Source: Rhodobacteraceae bacterium UBA2553 (lineage in GTDB: Bacteria; Pseudomonadota; Alphaproteobacteria; Rhodobacterales; Rhodobacteraceae). From it: a stretch of DNA of 7,786 bases. Positions 1 to 5,465 of this stretch are shown one piece after another (the stretch's first letter is position 1; each line of letters opens with the position of its first letter). The notes below the pieces were generated by a model that made no database searches, was not told the DNA's origin, and saw nothing but the letters and a program-made list of their open reading frames with translations. A program made the position numbers and the translations under genes. Location of the stretch: the NCBI GenBank assembly GCA_002340515.1, contig DDMF01000025.1, positions 245 to 8,030 of the forward strand. The letters run 5' to 3'.

Positions 1-42
1 GCGAAAGGCAGCGAACAAGCGATACAATGTGAACTGCAAACG
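1..42 (-). repeat. Edge-truncated copy of the dispersed palindromic element
   Basis: Read on the minus strand, these bases match 4518-4559 of the plus strand without gaps. I count 38 identical of 42, with differences at positions 2, 24, 28 and 37. The longest identical run is TCGCTTGTTCGCTGCCTTTC preceded by one more A. The match begins about nine bases after the stop codon of the secreted-protein gene at 52-468. It corresponds to the left half of the element at 4516-4613; the rest, including the partner arm, would lie left of the window. Its origin and function are unknown. Confidence 0.7.
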
Positions 43-51
43 TACTAAATC

Positions 52-468
52 TTATTTTGAAACAGTGACTTGGACCGATGTTCCCAAACTGCCACGCCCA
101 TAAATACGCACAAAAACCGTGGCCCCGCCATCCACAAGGTTCTGGGCCGCGCGCGCATTGATCGTGCCAGACATCACCATCTGCTCCATCGCCGCACGAT
201 TATCAATCGATCCGAAAAACGGGTCCCATTCATCCCCGGCCTGACTGATGCCGTAGCGGTGGAAATTGGCGCGATCCTGACGCAGAACCTGCCATGGTTC
301 ATGCAAGCGCGCGCCCTTTGAATTGTGAAGGTCCTGCTTGCCGATATAGGCCACATAGGCGCCGATCAACTCATCCGCCTGTGCCGCCATGGGCAAGGAT
401 AACAGACCAATCGCGGCCACGGCAGATAAAGTGATTGATTTCAAAGTGGTTTTAAAAAATTGCATCAT
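52..468 (-). CDS. Small secreted protein of unknown function
   Basis: A 138-residue protein (137 if the second, adjacent ATG at 465 is used). The N-terminus is a clear Sec signal peptide: basic residues near the start (K6, K10), a hydrophobic stretch through AVAAIGLLSLPMAAQA, and a probable cleavage after AQA, so the mature protein of about 105 residues would be periplasmic or exported. The mature part starts DELIGAYVAYIGKQDL and contains an aromatic and charged middle (RQDRANFHRYG, GDEWDPFFG) and a beta-rich C-terminus. There are no cysteines and no catalytic motif that I recognise. A GAGGGAG ribosome-binding site lies 4 bases before the first ATG and 7 before the second, which slightly favours the second. 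It follows the rhodanese gene on the same strand after 101 bases and may have its own promoter there. I know of no assigned function; its context suggests only envelope localisation. Confidence 0.8.
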   Translation of the reverse strand: MMQFFKTTLKSITLSAVAAIGLLSLPMAAQADELIGAYVAYIGKQDLHNSKGARLHEPWQVLRQDRANFHRYGISQAGDEWDPFFGSIDNRAAMEQMVMSGTINARAAQNLVDGGATVFVRIYGRGSLGTSVQVTVSK

Positions 469-494
469 CTTGCTCCCTCTTCTGTTCCAACCTG

Positions 495-544
495 AAACCC
501 CACGAGTGTAACGTCAATGATTTGCCGCAAAATCAGTGGGGTTT
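495..544. terminator. Nested hairpin between rhodanese and secreted-protein genes
   Basis: AAACCCCAC (495-503) pairs perfectly with GTGGGGTTT (536-544), giving a 9-bp outer stem. Inside the loop, TGATTT (518-523) pairs with AAATCA (530-535). On the plus strand the stem is followed by TTGGTTGTTTTT; on the minus strand, the direction in which the rhodanese gene runs, no good T tract follows. It may act as an imperfect terminator or a stabilising 3' hairpin for the rhodanese transcript. The minus strand of the same stretch also has a TTGACG box that could be the -35 element of the next gene, with only a poor -10 match (CAGGTT) 17 bases on. Confidence 0.4.
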
Positions 545-569
545 TGGTTGTTTTTCCGCTGGCCAAGGG

Positions 570-1154
570 TCAGGAACCGCCTGTCACGGTCAGACCCAGC
601 ATGCGCCAAGCGTGCATCCCGCCACGGTAATAACTGATCTTATCAGCGGGATAGCCCCCTTCGATCATCCGACGAATGGCGGTTGGCGACTGCCCGCACC
701 AATTTCCATTGCAAAAGAGCGCCACAGGCTTGGCTTCGGTGCAATCAAACCCATCAAAATCCACTTCGCACCCCAATTCATCCATCCGGTCGGCGGCCTC
801 GTTATAAGGGATCGAGATCGCACCGGGGATGCTCCCCCCCGCGTGATGCTCGGCCACACGGCTGTCGACCACAACCACCTCGGGATCTTGCAAAAACGCC
901 AGCAATTCCAGTTCACCAATCGGGGTCACACCGGGGGCCGGCACCATCGGTTGAACGCAGAAATTCGGGCAAGGACGTGACGTGCGCGCCCATTCGCCGC
1001 GCAATTCATGCGCGGGGTCCTGGATGCGTTCAATCACCACATCGCCGCCCGCGGTTGACACCGTAACAGACGCCACATCCCGGCGAATATTCACACCATC
1101 CGCAAATGCGGGTGCTGCCATCACACAGGCCACTGCAACCAATAGGAATTTCAT
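570..1154 (-). CDS. Secreted rhodanese-like domain protein
   Basis: A 194-residue protein with a signal peptide (MKFLLVAVACVMAAPAFA, predicted cleavage before D19), so it is expected in the periplasm. After an N-terminal extension with a CPNFC motif (C62, C66), the rhodanese domain spans about residues 78-190: ELELLAFL, VVVVDSRVAEHHAGGSIPGAISIPYNEA (the conserved substrate-entry strand), then the active-site region LFCNGNWCGQS with the candidate nucleophile C148 and a second cysteine C153, and the C-terminal YYRGGMHAW motif. The loop is two residues longer than the usual CxxGxR(S/T) type and lacks its Arg, so classical thiosulfate sulfurtransferase activity is uncertain; a thiol-redox or persulfide-carrier role is an inference. 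C129 and C138 are also present. The start is supported by AGGGGG 6 bases before the ATG. It follows the ABM-domain gene by only 18 bases on the same strand, so the two are probably co-transcribed. Confidence 0.88.
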   Translation of the reverse strand: MKFLLVAVACVMAAPAFADGVNIRRDVASVTVSTAGGDVVIERIQDPAHELRGEWARTSRPCPNFCVQPMVPAPGVTPIGELELLAFLQDPEVVVVDSRVAEHHAGGSIPGAISIPYNEAADRMDELGCEVDFDGFDCTEAKPVALFCNGNWCGQSPTAIRRMIEGGYPADKISYYRGGMHAWRMLGLTVTGGS

Positions 1155-1172
1155 AATATCCCCCTGTAATTC

Positions 1173-1493
1173 TTAGTTAAATGTTTCAATGACGTCATAC
1201 ATAACGGGCTCAAAGCTCTTACACAGCTCTGCGATTTTGCGGTTACGTTCCCGCATTTCAGGCGTGCGCAACATCGCCTGAAAATCCTCGCGTTTTTGCC
1301 ATTGCGAGTAATTGGCGATACGAGTTTGCGCGTCATTAACATGCAGCCCTGCGCCCACAAATCCGGGCTGTTTTGAGATGAAACTGTCATAAGCATCGGT
1401 CAGTGCATCCAAAAGATCCTGGCAGGTGCCGGGGGTCATTTCGAATGTCGTGATAACCGTTTGATAATCGGGGGCTTTGCTGATTTTCGGCAT
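1173..1493 (-). CDS. Antibiotic biosynthesis monooxygenase (ABM) domain protein
   Basis: A 106-residue cytoplasmic protein with the size and pattern of the ABM/dimeric alpha-beta barrel fold: beta strand YQTVITTFEMTPG, helix QDLLDALTDAYDSFI, the QPGFVGAGLHVND strand, IANYSQWQKREDFQAMLRTPEMRER (the Y-x-x-W-x-x-x-x-x-F/L pattern typical of the fold), and a C-terminal VMYDVIETF strand. Family members include quinol-forming monooxygenases, haem-degrading enzymes and proteins of unknown activity; nothing here fixes the substrate. I chose the ATG at 1493 over an upstream in-frame ATG at 1652 because AGAGGAGGAAG lies directly before it and the fold begins at once, whereas the extension is low in family resemblance. 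It probably forms a two-gene unit with the rhodanese gene. Although it sits near aromatic-catabolism genes, a terminator separates it from the pobA-usp transcript, so a direct role in that pathway is not supported. Confidence 0.87.
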   Translation of the reverse strand: MPKISKAPDYQTVITTFEMTPGTCQDLLDALTDAYDSFISKQPGFVGAGLHVNDAQTRIANYSQWQKREDFQAMLRTPEMRERNRKIAELCKSFEPVMYDVIETFN

Positions 1494-1542
1494 GGCTTCC
1501 TCCTCTGTCTGGAACAAGCCTAGCGCGAAGATGCGCATTTTT

Positions 1543-1555
1543 GAATAGGTTATTC
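1543..1555. promoter_or_regulatory. Short inverted repeat upstream of ABM gene, possible operator
   Basis: GAATA-GGT-TATTC is a perfect inverted repeat with 5-base arms and a 3-base spacer, about 50 bases upstream of the ABM start codon. An 8-base palindrome, ATGCGCAT, lies beside it. The position fits an operator or promoter element of the ABM-rhodanese unit, but arms this short can occur by chance and I cannot assign a regulator. Confidence 0.25.
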
Positions 1556-1688
1556 GTCGCAGGGCGCAATGATCAACAAAACCCGGCAGAAAGGCGGGAC
1601 GCAAGCCATCTGGGAAGCATGGTGTTTTGCCACCCATGGCTTGGTTCCCCAAACGGGCAGATCATCTTGCCCCCATAATGGGGGAACG

Positions 1689-1721
1689 AAAAAGGCGGAC
1701 CACTGGGGCTCGCCTTTTTTT
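1689..1721 (-). terminator. Bidirectional intrinsic terminator after usp
   Basis: AAAAAGGCG (1689-1697) pairs with CGCCTTTTT (1711-1719) around a 13-base loop; the plus strand continues with two more T. On the minus strand the GC part of the stem is followed by TTTTTCGTT, so it can end the usp transcript 26 bases after the usp stop. On the plus strand it has seven T after CGCC and would end anything transcribed rightward from 1494-1688. Confidence 0.8.
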
Positions 1722-1746
1722 GCATTTTCAATTCATTCTCAATATC

Positions 1747-2154
1747 TTAGCGTGAAACATGCACACAGCACGGCGCATGACGTACAACCCTTGCCGCCGT
1801 TGAACCAAGGAAGAAATCCGTCAATCCGGGGCGGTGGGAAGCCACGACAATACAGTCCACATCGTGACGTGTTGCATATTCGACAATCGCGTGGCCCGCG
1901 TGGCCCGACACGACCTTGGCGGTCACACCCTCAAGCCCAACAAGCTCGCCCTTCAGACGCTTTTCCAACTGATGCGCGTTGTCTTCAATCTGGCCCGCTG
2001 GAAGATATTGCGCCACATAAGAAGGCACCTCTTCCATCACATGCAAAGCCGTGATTGTGGCCCCTTCATCCGCTAAAATCTTGGCGATTTTAAGGGATTG
2101 GTTGCTGTCGCGCCCGTGGTCCAAGGCGATGGGAACAAGAATATTTTTATACAT
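1747..2154 (-). CDS. Universal stress protein, UspF/UspG-like
   Basis: A 135-residue single-domain UspA-superfamily protein of normal length. Visible elements are the first strand MYKNILVPIALDHG (the nucleotide-contacting Asp is D13), the ITALHVMEEVP strand, the VSGHAGHAIVEYA segment, DCIVVASHRPG, and the C-terminal LGSTAARVVRHAPCCVHV. The ASHRPGLTDFFLGS stretch is the form I recall from UspF/UspG-like proteins: compared with the canonical G-2x-G-9x-G(S/T) ATP loop, the first Gly is Ala, the second is Arg, and the loop is one residue shorter. ATP binding or phosphorylation therefore cannot be assumed. The start is supported by AAGGAG 7 bases upstream of the ATG. It lies 97 bases downstream of pobA on the same strand and is followed by a terminator, so read-through from pobA is plausible, with no direct evidence of a role in catabolism. 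Confidence 0.93.
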   Translation of the reverse strand: MYKNILVPIALDHGRDSNQSLKIAKILADEGATITALHVMEEVPSYVAQYLPAGQIEDNAHQLEKRLKGELVGLEGVTAKVVSGHAGHAIVEYATRHDVDCIVVASHRPGLTDFFLGSTAARVVRHAPCCVHVSR

Positions 2155-2251
2155 GACAGAGCTCCTTTTTTGCGCTCACTTCCGTCTTTGTCCCAAGTTT
2201 AAGATGCCCATGAGCGCGCCACCATGATGCAGGTCAAACAGTTTCGCCTCC

Positions 2252-3433
2252 TTAGAACGGAAGCCCCACATAGTTTTCGCAAAGACTACGCATGGCGGCC
2301 TCAGACGAGAAAAGATATTCTAAATCAGTCTCTTGCAAGCGCTGATCATAGGCACCCGAGTCGGGAAAATGATGCAACAACATCGTCATCCACCAGCTAA
2401 ATCGTTGCGCTTTCCAGACCCGCGCCAAGGCCTTTTCGCTGTAGGTCTCAAGCCCGGTGCTGTCGCCGCTTAAATAGTGATCGACCATCCCGTGATAGAG
2501 ATAATGGATATCACTTGCCGCGGTATTCAACCCCTTGGCCCCGGTCGGCGGCACGATATGCGCCGCGTCCCCGGCCAGAAACAAATTCCCGTAACGCATT
2601 GGTTCTGCAACATAAGATCGAAGGGGGGCGATGGATTTTTCTATCGACGGCCCAGTTTCCAATTCACTTGCCACATCGTCTGGCAAACGCCGTTTCAGCT
2701 CCTCCCAAAAGACCTCATCCGACCAATCCTCTGCCTGATCACTCAGCGGCACCTGAATGTAATACCGGCTGAGCATCTGGGAACGCAGCGAACAGAGCGC
2801 AAAACCCCGGTCCGATTTCGCGTAAATCAACTCGGGCGAAACGGGCTTGGTTCGGGATAAAACCCCAAGCCAACCAAAGGGATAGAGCTTTTCGTACTCT
2901 TTCAAAACATCCCGCGGAATGGCCTTTCGACTGACCCCGTGAAACCCATCTGCACCGATGATAAAGTCACAATTCACCCGAAATGTCTCATCCCCTTGCC
3001 GGTAGGTCAGATAGGGATTGGCACTTTTCACATCATGTGGGCGCACATCCAAAGCCTCGTGAATCACCTGCCCGCCCCTCTCGGATCGCGCTTCATAAAG
3101 GTCGCGCGTCAGTTCGGTTTGGCCATAAACCACCACGCTGTTACCGCCAGTATATTTAGCTAAATCAATATGATAGCGGGAGCTCCCATCGGCAATAAAA
3201 AACCCCTCATGCACTTCACCTTCACTGTCCATGCGTGCGCCACAACCCGCCTCGCGCATCAATTCGGCAAAGCCATGCTCCAGCACCCCGGCCCGAATGC
3301 GCCCCAGCACATAATCTCGCGTATGACGCTCCAATACGACATTGGAAATTCCTTTTTTATCAAGGAGTTGACTAAGCAATAGGCCCGAAGGCCCGCCGCC
3401 GATGATGCCAACTTTGGTGGTGATGCTGTTCAT
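2252..3433 (-). CDS. pobA: 4-Hydroxybenzoate 3-monooxygenase (PobA)
   Basis: Cytoplasmic FAD enzyme that hydroxylates 4-hydroxybenzoate to protocatechuate with NAD(P)H and O2. At 393 residues it matches the usual length (about 394). Domains in order: FAD-binding GxGxxG (GGGPSG, residues 12-17), LERHTRDYVLGRIRAGVLE, the VYGQTELTRDL segment, the GADGFHG motif, and the GDAAHIVPPTGAKGLN flavin/substrate motif. Residues matching the Pseudomonas active site are present: Tyr of ELIYAK (Tyr201), Ser and Arg of CSLRS (Ser212, Arg214), Arg and Tyr of SRYY (Arg220, Tyr222), Pro293 and Asn300 of PPTGAKGLN, and Tyr of ENYVGLP (Tyr385). The ATG at 3433 is chosen over the upstream in-frame ATG at 3547 because AAGGAG precedes it by 7 bases and the Rossmann fold begins a few residues later. 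It is divergent from the AraC-type regulator, consistent with PobR-activated expression. Its product is the substrate of LigAB encoded nearby. Confidence 0.97.
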   Translation of the reverse strand: MNSITTKVGIIGGGPSGLLLSQLLDKKGISNVVLERHTRDYVLGRIRAGVLEHGFAELMREAGCGARMDSEGEVHEGFFIADGSSRYHIDLAKYTGGNSVVVYGQTELTRDLYEARSERGGQVIHEALDVRPHDVKSANPYLTYRQGDETFRVNCDFIIGADGFHGVSRKAIPRDVLKEYEKLYPFGWLGVLSRTKPVSPELIYAKSDRGFALCSLRSQMLSRYYIQVPLSDQAEDWSDEVFWEELKRRLPDDVASELETGPSIEKSIAPLRSYVAEPMRYGNLFLAGDAAHIVPPTGAKGLNTAASDIHYLYHGMVDHYLSGDSTGLETYSEKALARVWKAQRFSWWMTMLLHHFPDSGAYDQRLQETDLEYLFSSEAAMRSLCENYVGLPF

Positions 3434-3524
3434 AGTGCTCTCCTTCGCGTCCCTCTCATCAGTTTGCGGCAAGGGGCAGTAATATGGAATGGACGGGGGC
3501 GTTCCTTTCTGGTATTTTTCGAAC
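3434..3524. promoter_or_regulatory. Divergent pobA-pobR promoter region
   Basis: The 91 bases between the two divergent start codons must carry the pobA promoter, and also the pobR promoter unless pobR starts at the earlier ATG (3489). On the minus strand CATATT (3481-3486) is a possible pobA -10 hexamer; the sequence about 17 bases upstream is C-rich and does not resemble a -35 box, as is common for activator-dependent promoters. On the plus strand TATTTT (3513-3518) could be a -10 for pobR, which would place transcription start close to the ATG at 3525. No clear operator repeat was found; only GTTC/GAAC (3511-3514 and 3521-3524) and a tandem ATGGA are visible. Confidence 0.45.
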
Positions 3525-4385
3525 ATGTCCCATGTAGAAACATACACCCTTTTTGGCGAACAAAGAGACCTGCCGGATGTGGTGCATTGCGAACCTATTG
3601 AGGTCCGATCTGTTCTGCATAATTGGGAGCTGAAACCCCATCGTCACGGCCGCCTGCACCAAATCCTGCTGATCAAAAGTGGCGGTGGCATCATGCAATT
3701 TGAGGACAAAACACATGAGCTTCCCGCCGCCTGTCTTGTCTCTGTTCCGATCGGGGTCATTCATGGGTTTCGTTTTAACCCCGGCACCCGCGGATGGATT
3801 TTAACCCTGTCAGCAGAGCTGTTGGACGAGCAAATTCAATCGGGTGAAGGATTGCGAAACCACCTACAATCCCCTGTAATACTTGGGAGTTTATCTGAAT
3901 ATCGACAAGTTTTCCGCGCGATTGTTGAGGAGTACTCACATCGCGACTTTGCCCGCGCCCATATCCTGCGTGCCCGCGCCAGCCTGCTGTTGGGTTTGGT
4001 GGCCCGCGCAGTGGCCAGTGACCATCCAACGCCCTACCGCGGCGACAGAACCCTTCAACACCGGTTTGAACAATTGGTCGACCAGCACATCGCCGATCAT
4101 TTGGGCGTGGCGGAATATGCAAAGCGGCTTGCGGTGTCGCCAACCCATTTGTCCCGCGTCATGCGCGCGGCCACGGGCAAGTCCGCACGGGCGGTCATTG
4201 AAGATCGATTGATCCGTGAAGCCCGCCGAAACTTGGCGTTTTCGAACCTGCCGATTTCACAAGTGGGCTACGCGCTTGGCTTCACAGATCCCAGCTATTT
4301 CAGCCGGGTTTTCTCCCGCGCCACCGGGATGAGCCCGCGTGATTTTCGCCGTGGCCTTGAAAATCCCGACCCCGAAAAACTGTAA
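3525..4385 (+). CDS. pobR: AraC-family transcriptional regulator, PobR type
   Basis: A 286-residue regulator with an N-terminal cupin-like effector domain (HNWELKPHRHGRLHQILLIKSGGG, about residues 32-56, then VSVPIGVIHGFRF) and a C-terminal AraC/XylS DNA-binding domain of about 100 residues. Its two helix-turn-helix units are visible: LGVAEYAKRLAVSPTHLSRVMRAATG, and LPISQVGYALGFTDPSYFSRVFSRATGMSPRDFRR, the conserved family signature. AraC-type PobR proteins activate pobA in response to 4-hydroxybenzoate; the divergent arrangement with pobA supports the same role here. The start is uncertain: the ATG at 3525 begins the part resembling the family (MSHVETYTLFGE) but has no ribosome-binding site, whereas the in-frame ATG at 3489 would add 12 residues and has AAGGGG 12 bases upstream. 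It is the only plus-strand gene in the window and converges on ligB. Whether it also controls the lig operon cannot be seen. Confidence 0.88.
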   Translation: MSHVETYTLFGEQRDLPDVVHCEPIEVRSVLHNWELKPHRHGRLHQILLIKSGGGIMQFEDKTHELPAACLVSVPIGVIHGFRFNPGTRGWILTLSAELLDEQIQSGEGLRNHLQSPVILGSLSEYRQVFRAIVEEYSHRDFARAHILRARASLLLGLVARAVASDHPTPYRGDRTLQHRFEQLVDQHIADHLGVAEYAKRLAVSPTHLSRVMRAATGKSARAVIEDRLIREARRNLAFSNLPISQVGYALGFTDPSYFSRVFSRATGMSPRDFRRGLENPDPEKL

Positions 4386-4388
4386 ACT

Positions 4389-4492
4389 GTTTAATGTTTT
4401 CAAACCCGAAACTTTAAACTCTTTAAAGGGGGCAAAACGGGAAACTTTAAAGTTTTTGGCGCCTTCGCACCAAAACTGAAAACACTTTAAAC
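4389..4492. repeat. Nested inverted repeats after pobR
   Basis: Four bases after the pobR stop, GTTTAATGTTTTCA (4389-4402) pairs with TGAAAACACTTTAAAC (4477-4492) over 14 bp with a two-base bulge (4485-4486). The enclosed sequence holds a hairpin at 4412-4428 (CTTTAA/TTAAAG), a perfect 14-base palindrome AAACTTTAAAGTTT (4442-4455), and a hairpin at 4454-4475 (TTTTGG.GC/GC.CCAAAA) that pairs best on the minus strand, where the odd pair is a G-U. CTTTAAA occurs four times (4412, 4421, 4445, 4485). The region probably serves termination between convergent genes, but no classical T-tailed terminator is present. Confidence 0.6.
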
Positions 4493-4515
4493 CCGCCCGT
4501 TTCACCCGATTTCAG

Positions 4516-4613
4516 AGCGTTTCCAGTTCACGTTGCATCGCTTGTTCGCTGCCTTTCACTTCGCTCAAACGCAAAAAGCGATGACAGATGCTTCAATGAA
4601 AACTGGAAACGCT
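4516..4613. repeat. 98-base palindromic repeat element at ligB 3' end
   Basis: AGCGTTTCCAGTT (4516-4528) and AACTGGAAACGCT (4601-4613) are perfect 13-base inverted arms. Inside, CATCGCTT (4536-4543) pairs with AAGCGATG (4576-4583), leaving a 32-base apical loop. An alternative pairing is possible between GCGTTT (4517-4522) and AAACGC (4567-4572). The right arm ends at the base next to the ligB stop codon (TAA, 4616-4614). A second copy of the left half lies inverted at 1-42, so the element is dispersed in the genome. It could act as a transcript end or stabiliser for ligB. I do not recognise a named family. Confidence 0.75.
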
Positions 4614-5465
4614 TTAGTCGTCCATACATTCCAAAAGCATGGTCCCCGCCCCGGTGTTTGAAATCGGAATGTGATAATTCTCGGTCAGCAATTTGACCTT
4701 TTTGCCAAGGGCGCCGCGCATCATCATCCACATCAAAAACTCGGTGCCTTGCGCACCGGCTTTTTCCACCAGTTCCATCCGGGAAATTTTGGTCAGCTCT
4801 TCGGGGGTGTCGACGATTTTCTCCATGCACATGCGATCAAAATCATGGTTGATGAAACCTGCGCGTTCGCCGTCCAACTGATGACTAAGACCGCCGGTGC
4901 CAAGCACCACAACGGTGAGATCCTCGGGCCAGCTTTCCACCGCCTTGCGCATGGATTTGCCGAAGTTCAGCGCACGGTTCAGGGTTGGGATCGGATGGAT
5001 CACGGTGTTGGCCGACACCGGAATCGCGCGGGGCATATCTTTGTTATGCGGCGCGCCGGGCCAGAAGAGTTGCATGGGCACGACAAAGCCGTGATCCACC
5101 GGCAATTCCTGGCAGGATGTGATGTCAAATTCATCCTCAACCATGCCTTCGATAATGTGCCACGACAGTTCGGGCGCGCCGGGAAACGGGTCAAGCTGCG
5201 GGATACCCCAGCCCTCGTCTTCGTTCTTGTATTCATGCGCGGCGCCAATGGCAAATGTCGGCATTTGATCAAGAAAAAAGCCAAGCCCGTGGTCGTTGTA
5301 AATGTTGATCACAACGTCGGGTTTCTTTTCCGCAAGCCAGTCGTGGATCTTGGGATAGCCGTCAAAAAACGGTTTCCAATATGGATCATCTTGCAGATTA
5401 TTTGCGATCGCATTGCCGACGGCGGGGATGTGCGAGGTGGTGATGCCCCCAATGATTTTCGCCAT
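4614..5465 (-). CDS. ligB: Protocatechuate 4,5-dioxygenase, large (beta) subunit LigB
   Basis: Catalytic subunit of the Fe(II) extradiol dioxygenase that opens protocatechuate between C4 and C5 to give 4-carboxy-2-hydroxymuconate-6-semialdehyde. A 283-residue class III (LigB-superfamily) enzyme. The Fe ligands are visible as H12 (TTSHIP), H59 (YNDHG) and E242 (GTEFLMW), with the catalytic base H195 (GTGGLSHQLDG), at or within two positions of the Sphingobium LigB numbering. It ends TGAGTMLLECMDD. The ATG at 5465 follows the ligA stop directly (TAAATG), and its ribosome-binding site GGAGGG lies inside the end of ligA, so the two subunits should be made in balance. It is the last gene of the operon; its stop abuts the palindromic element. 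Gallate or a related catechol carboxylate could be an additional substrate, as known for LigAB. Note that the symbol ligB is also used for an unrelated DNA ligase. Confidence 0.97.
   Translation of the reverse strand: MAKIIGGITTSHIPAVGNAIANNLQDDPYWKPFFDGYPKIHDWLAEKKPDVVINIYNDHGLGFFLDQMPTFAIGAAHEYKNEDEGWGIPQLDPFPGAPELSWHIIEGMVEDEFDITSCQELPVDHGFVVPMQLFWPGAPHNKDMPRAIPVSANTVIHPIPTLNRALNFGKSMRKAVESWPEDLTVVVLGTGGLSHQLDGERAGFINHDFDRMCMEKIVDTPEELTKISRMELVEKAGAQGTEFLMWMMMRGALGKKVKLLTENYHIPISNTGAGTMLLECMDD

Larger units (their letters stand above)
1494..1746. other. Intergenic region with several hairpins
   Basis: This 253-base gap lies between the ABM start and the usp stop. I see no convincing protein gene in it. 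It holds the candidate ABM operator (1543-1555), ATGATC (1569-1574) complementary to GATCAT (1660-1665), AAGCCAT (1603-1609) complementary to ATGGCTT (1636-1642), a CCCCCAT/ATGGGGG hairpin (1670-1684), and the strong terminator at 1689-1721. Read on the plus strand, the nested hairpins followed by a T-rich terminator resemble a short untranslated RNA of roughly 150 bases. No clear plus-strand promoter is visible, so this is only a possibility. Confidence 0.35.

Noticed and set aside
1570..1640. Cyclic-di-GMP-I (GEMM) riboswitch
   Set aside because: GGGACGCAAGCC and a GAAA-containing loop resemble part of the consensus, but one A is missing, the GGC partner of the GCC and the downstream receptor and GCCGGG segments are absent, and no plus-strand gene follows.
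1494..1652. N-terminal extension of the ABM protein to the ATG at 1652
   Set aside because: The extra 53 residues do not resemble the fold, and a strong AGAGGAGG site sits directly before the ATG at 1493.
3434..3547. N-terminal extension of PobA to the ATG at 3547
   Set aside because: It would overlap the divergent regulator gene and add 38 residues absent from the family; AAGGAG supports the start at 3433.
4389..4613. CRISPR array or transposon ends
   Set aside because: The repeats are inverted and unequal, not regularly spaced direct repeats, and there is no cas or transposase gene or target-site duplication visible.
4528..4830. Minus-strand open frame of 100 residues over the palindromic element and ligB 3' end
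   Set aside because: It overlaps ligB in another frame on the same strand and runs through the repeat; no ribosome-binding site or family resemblance.
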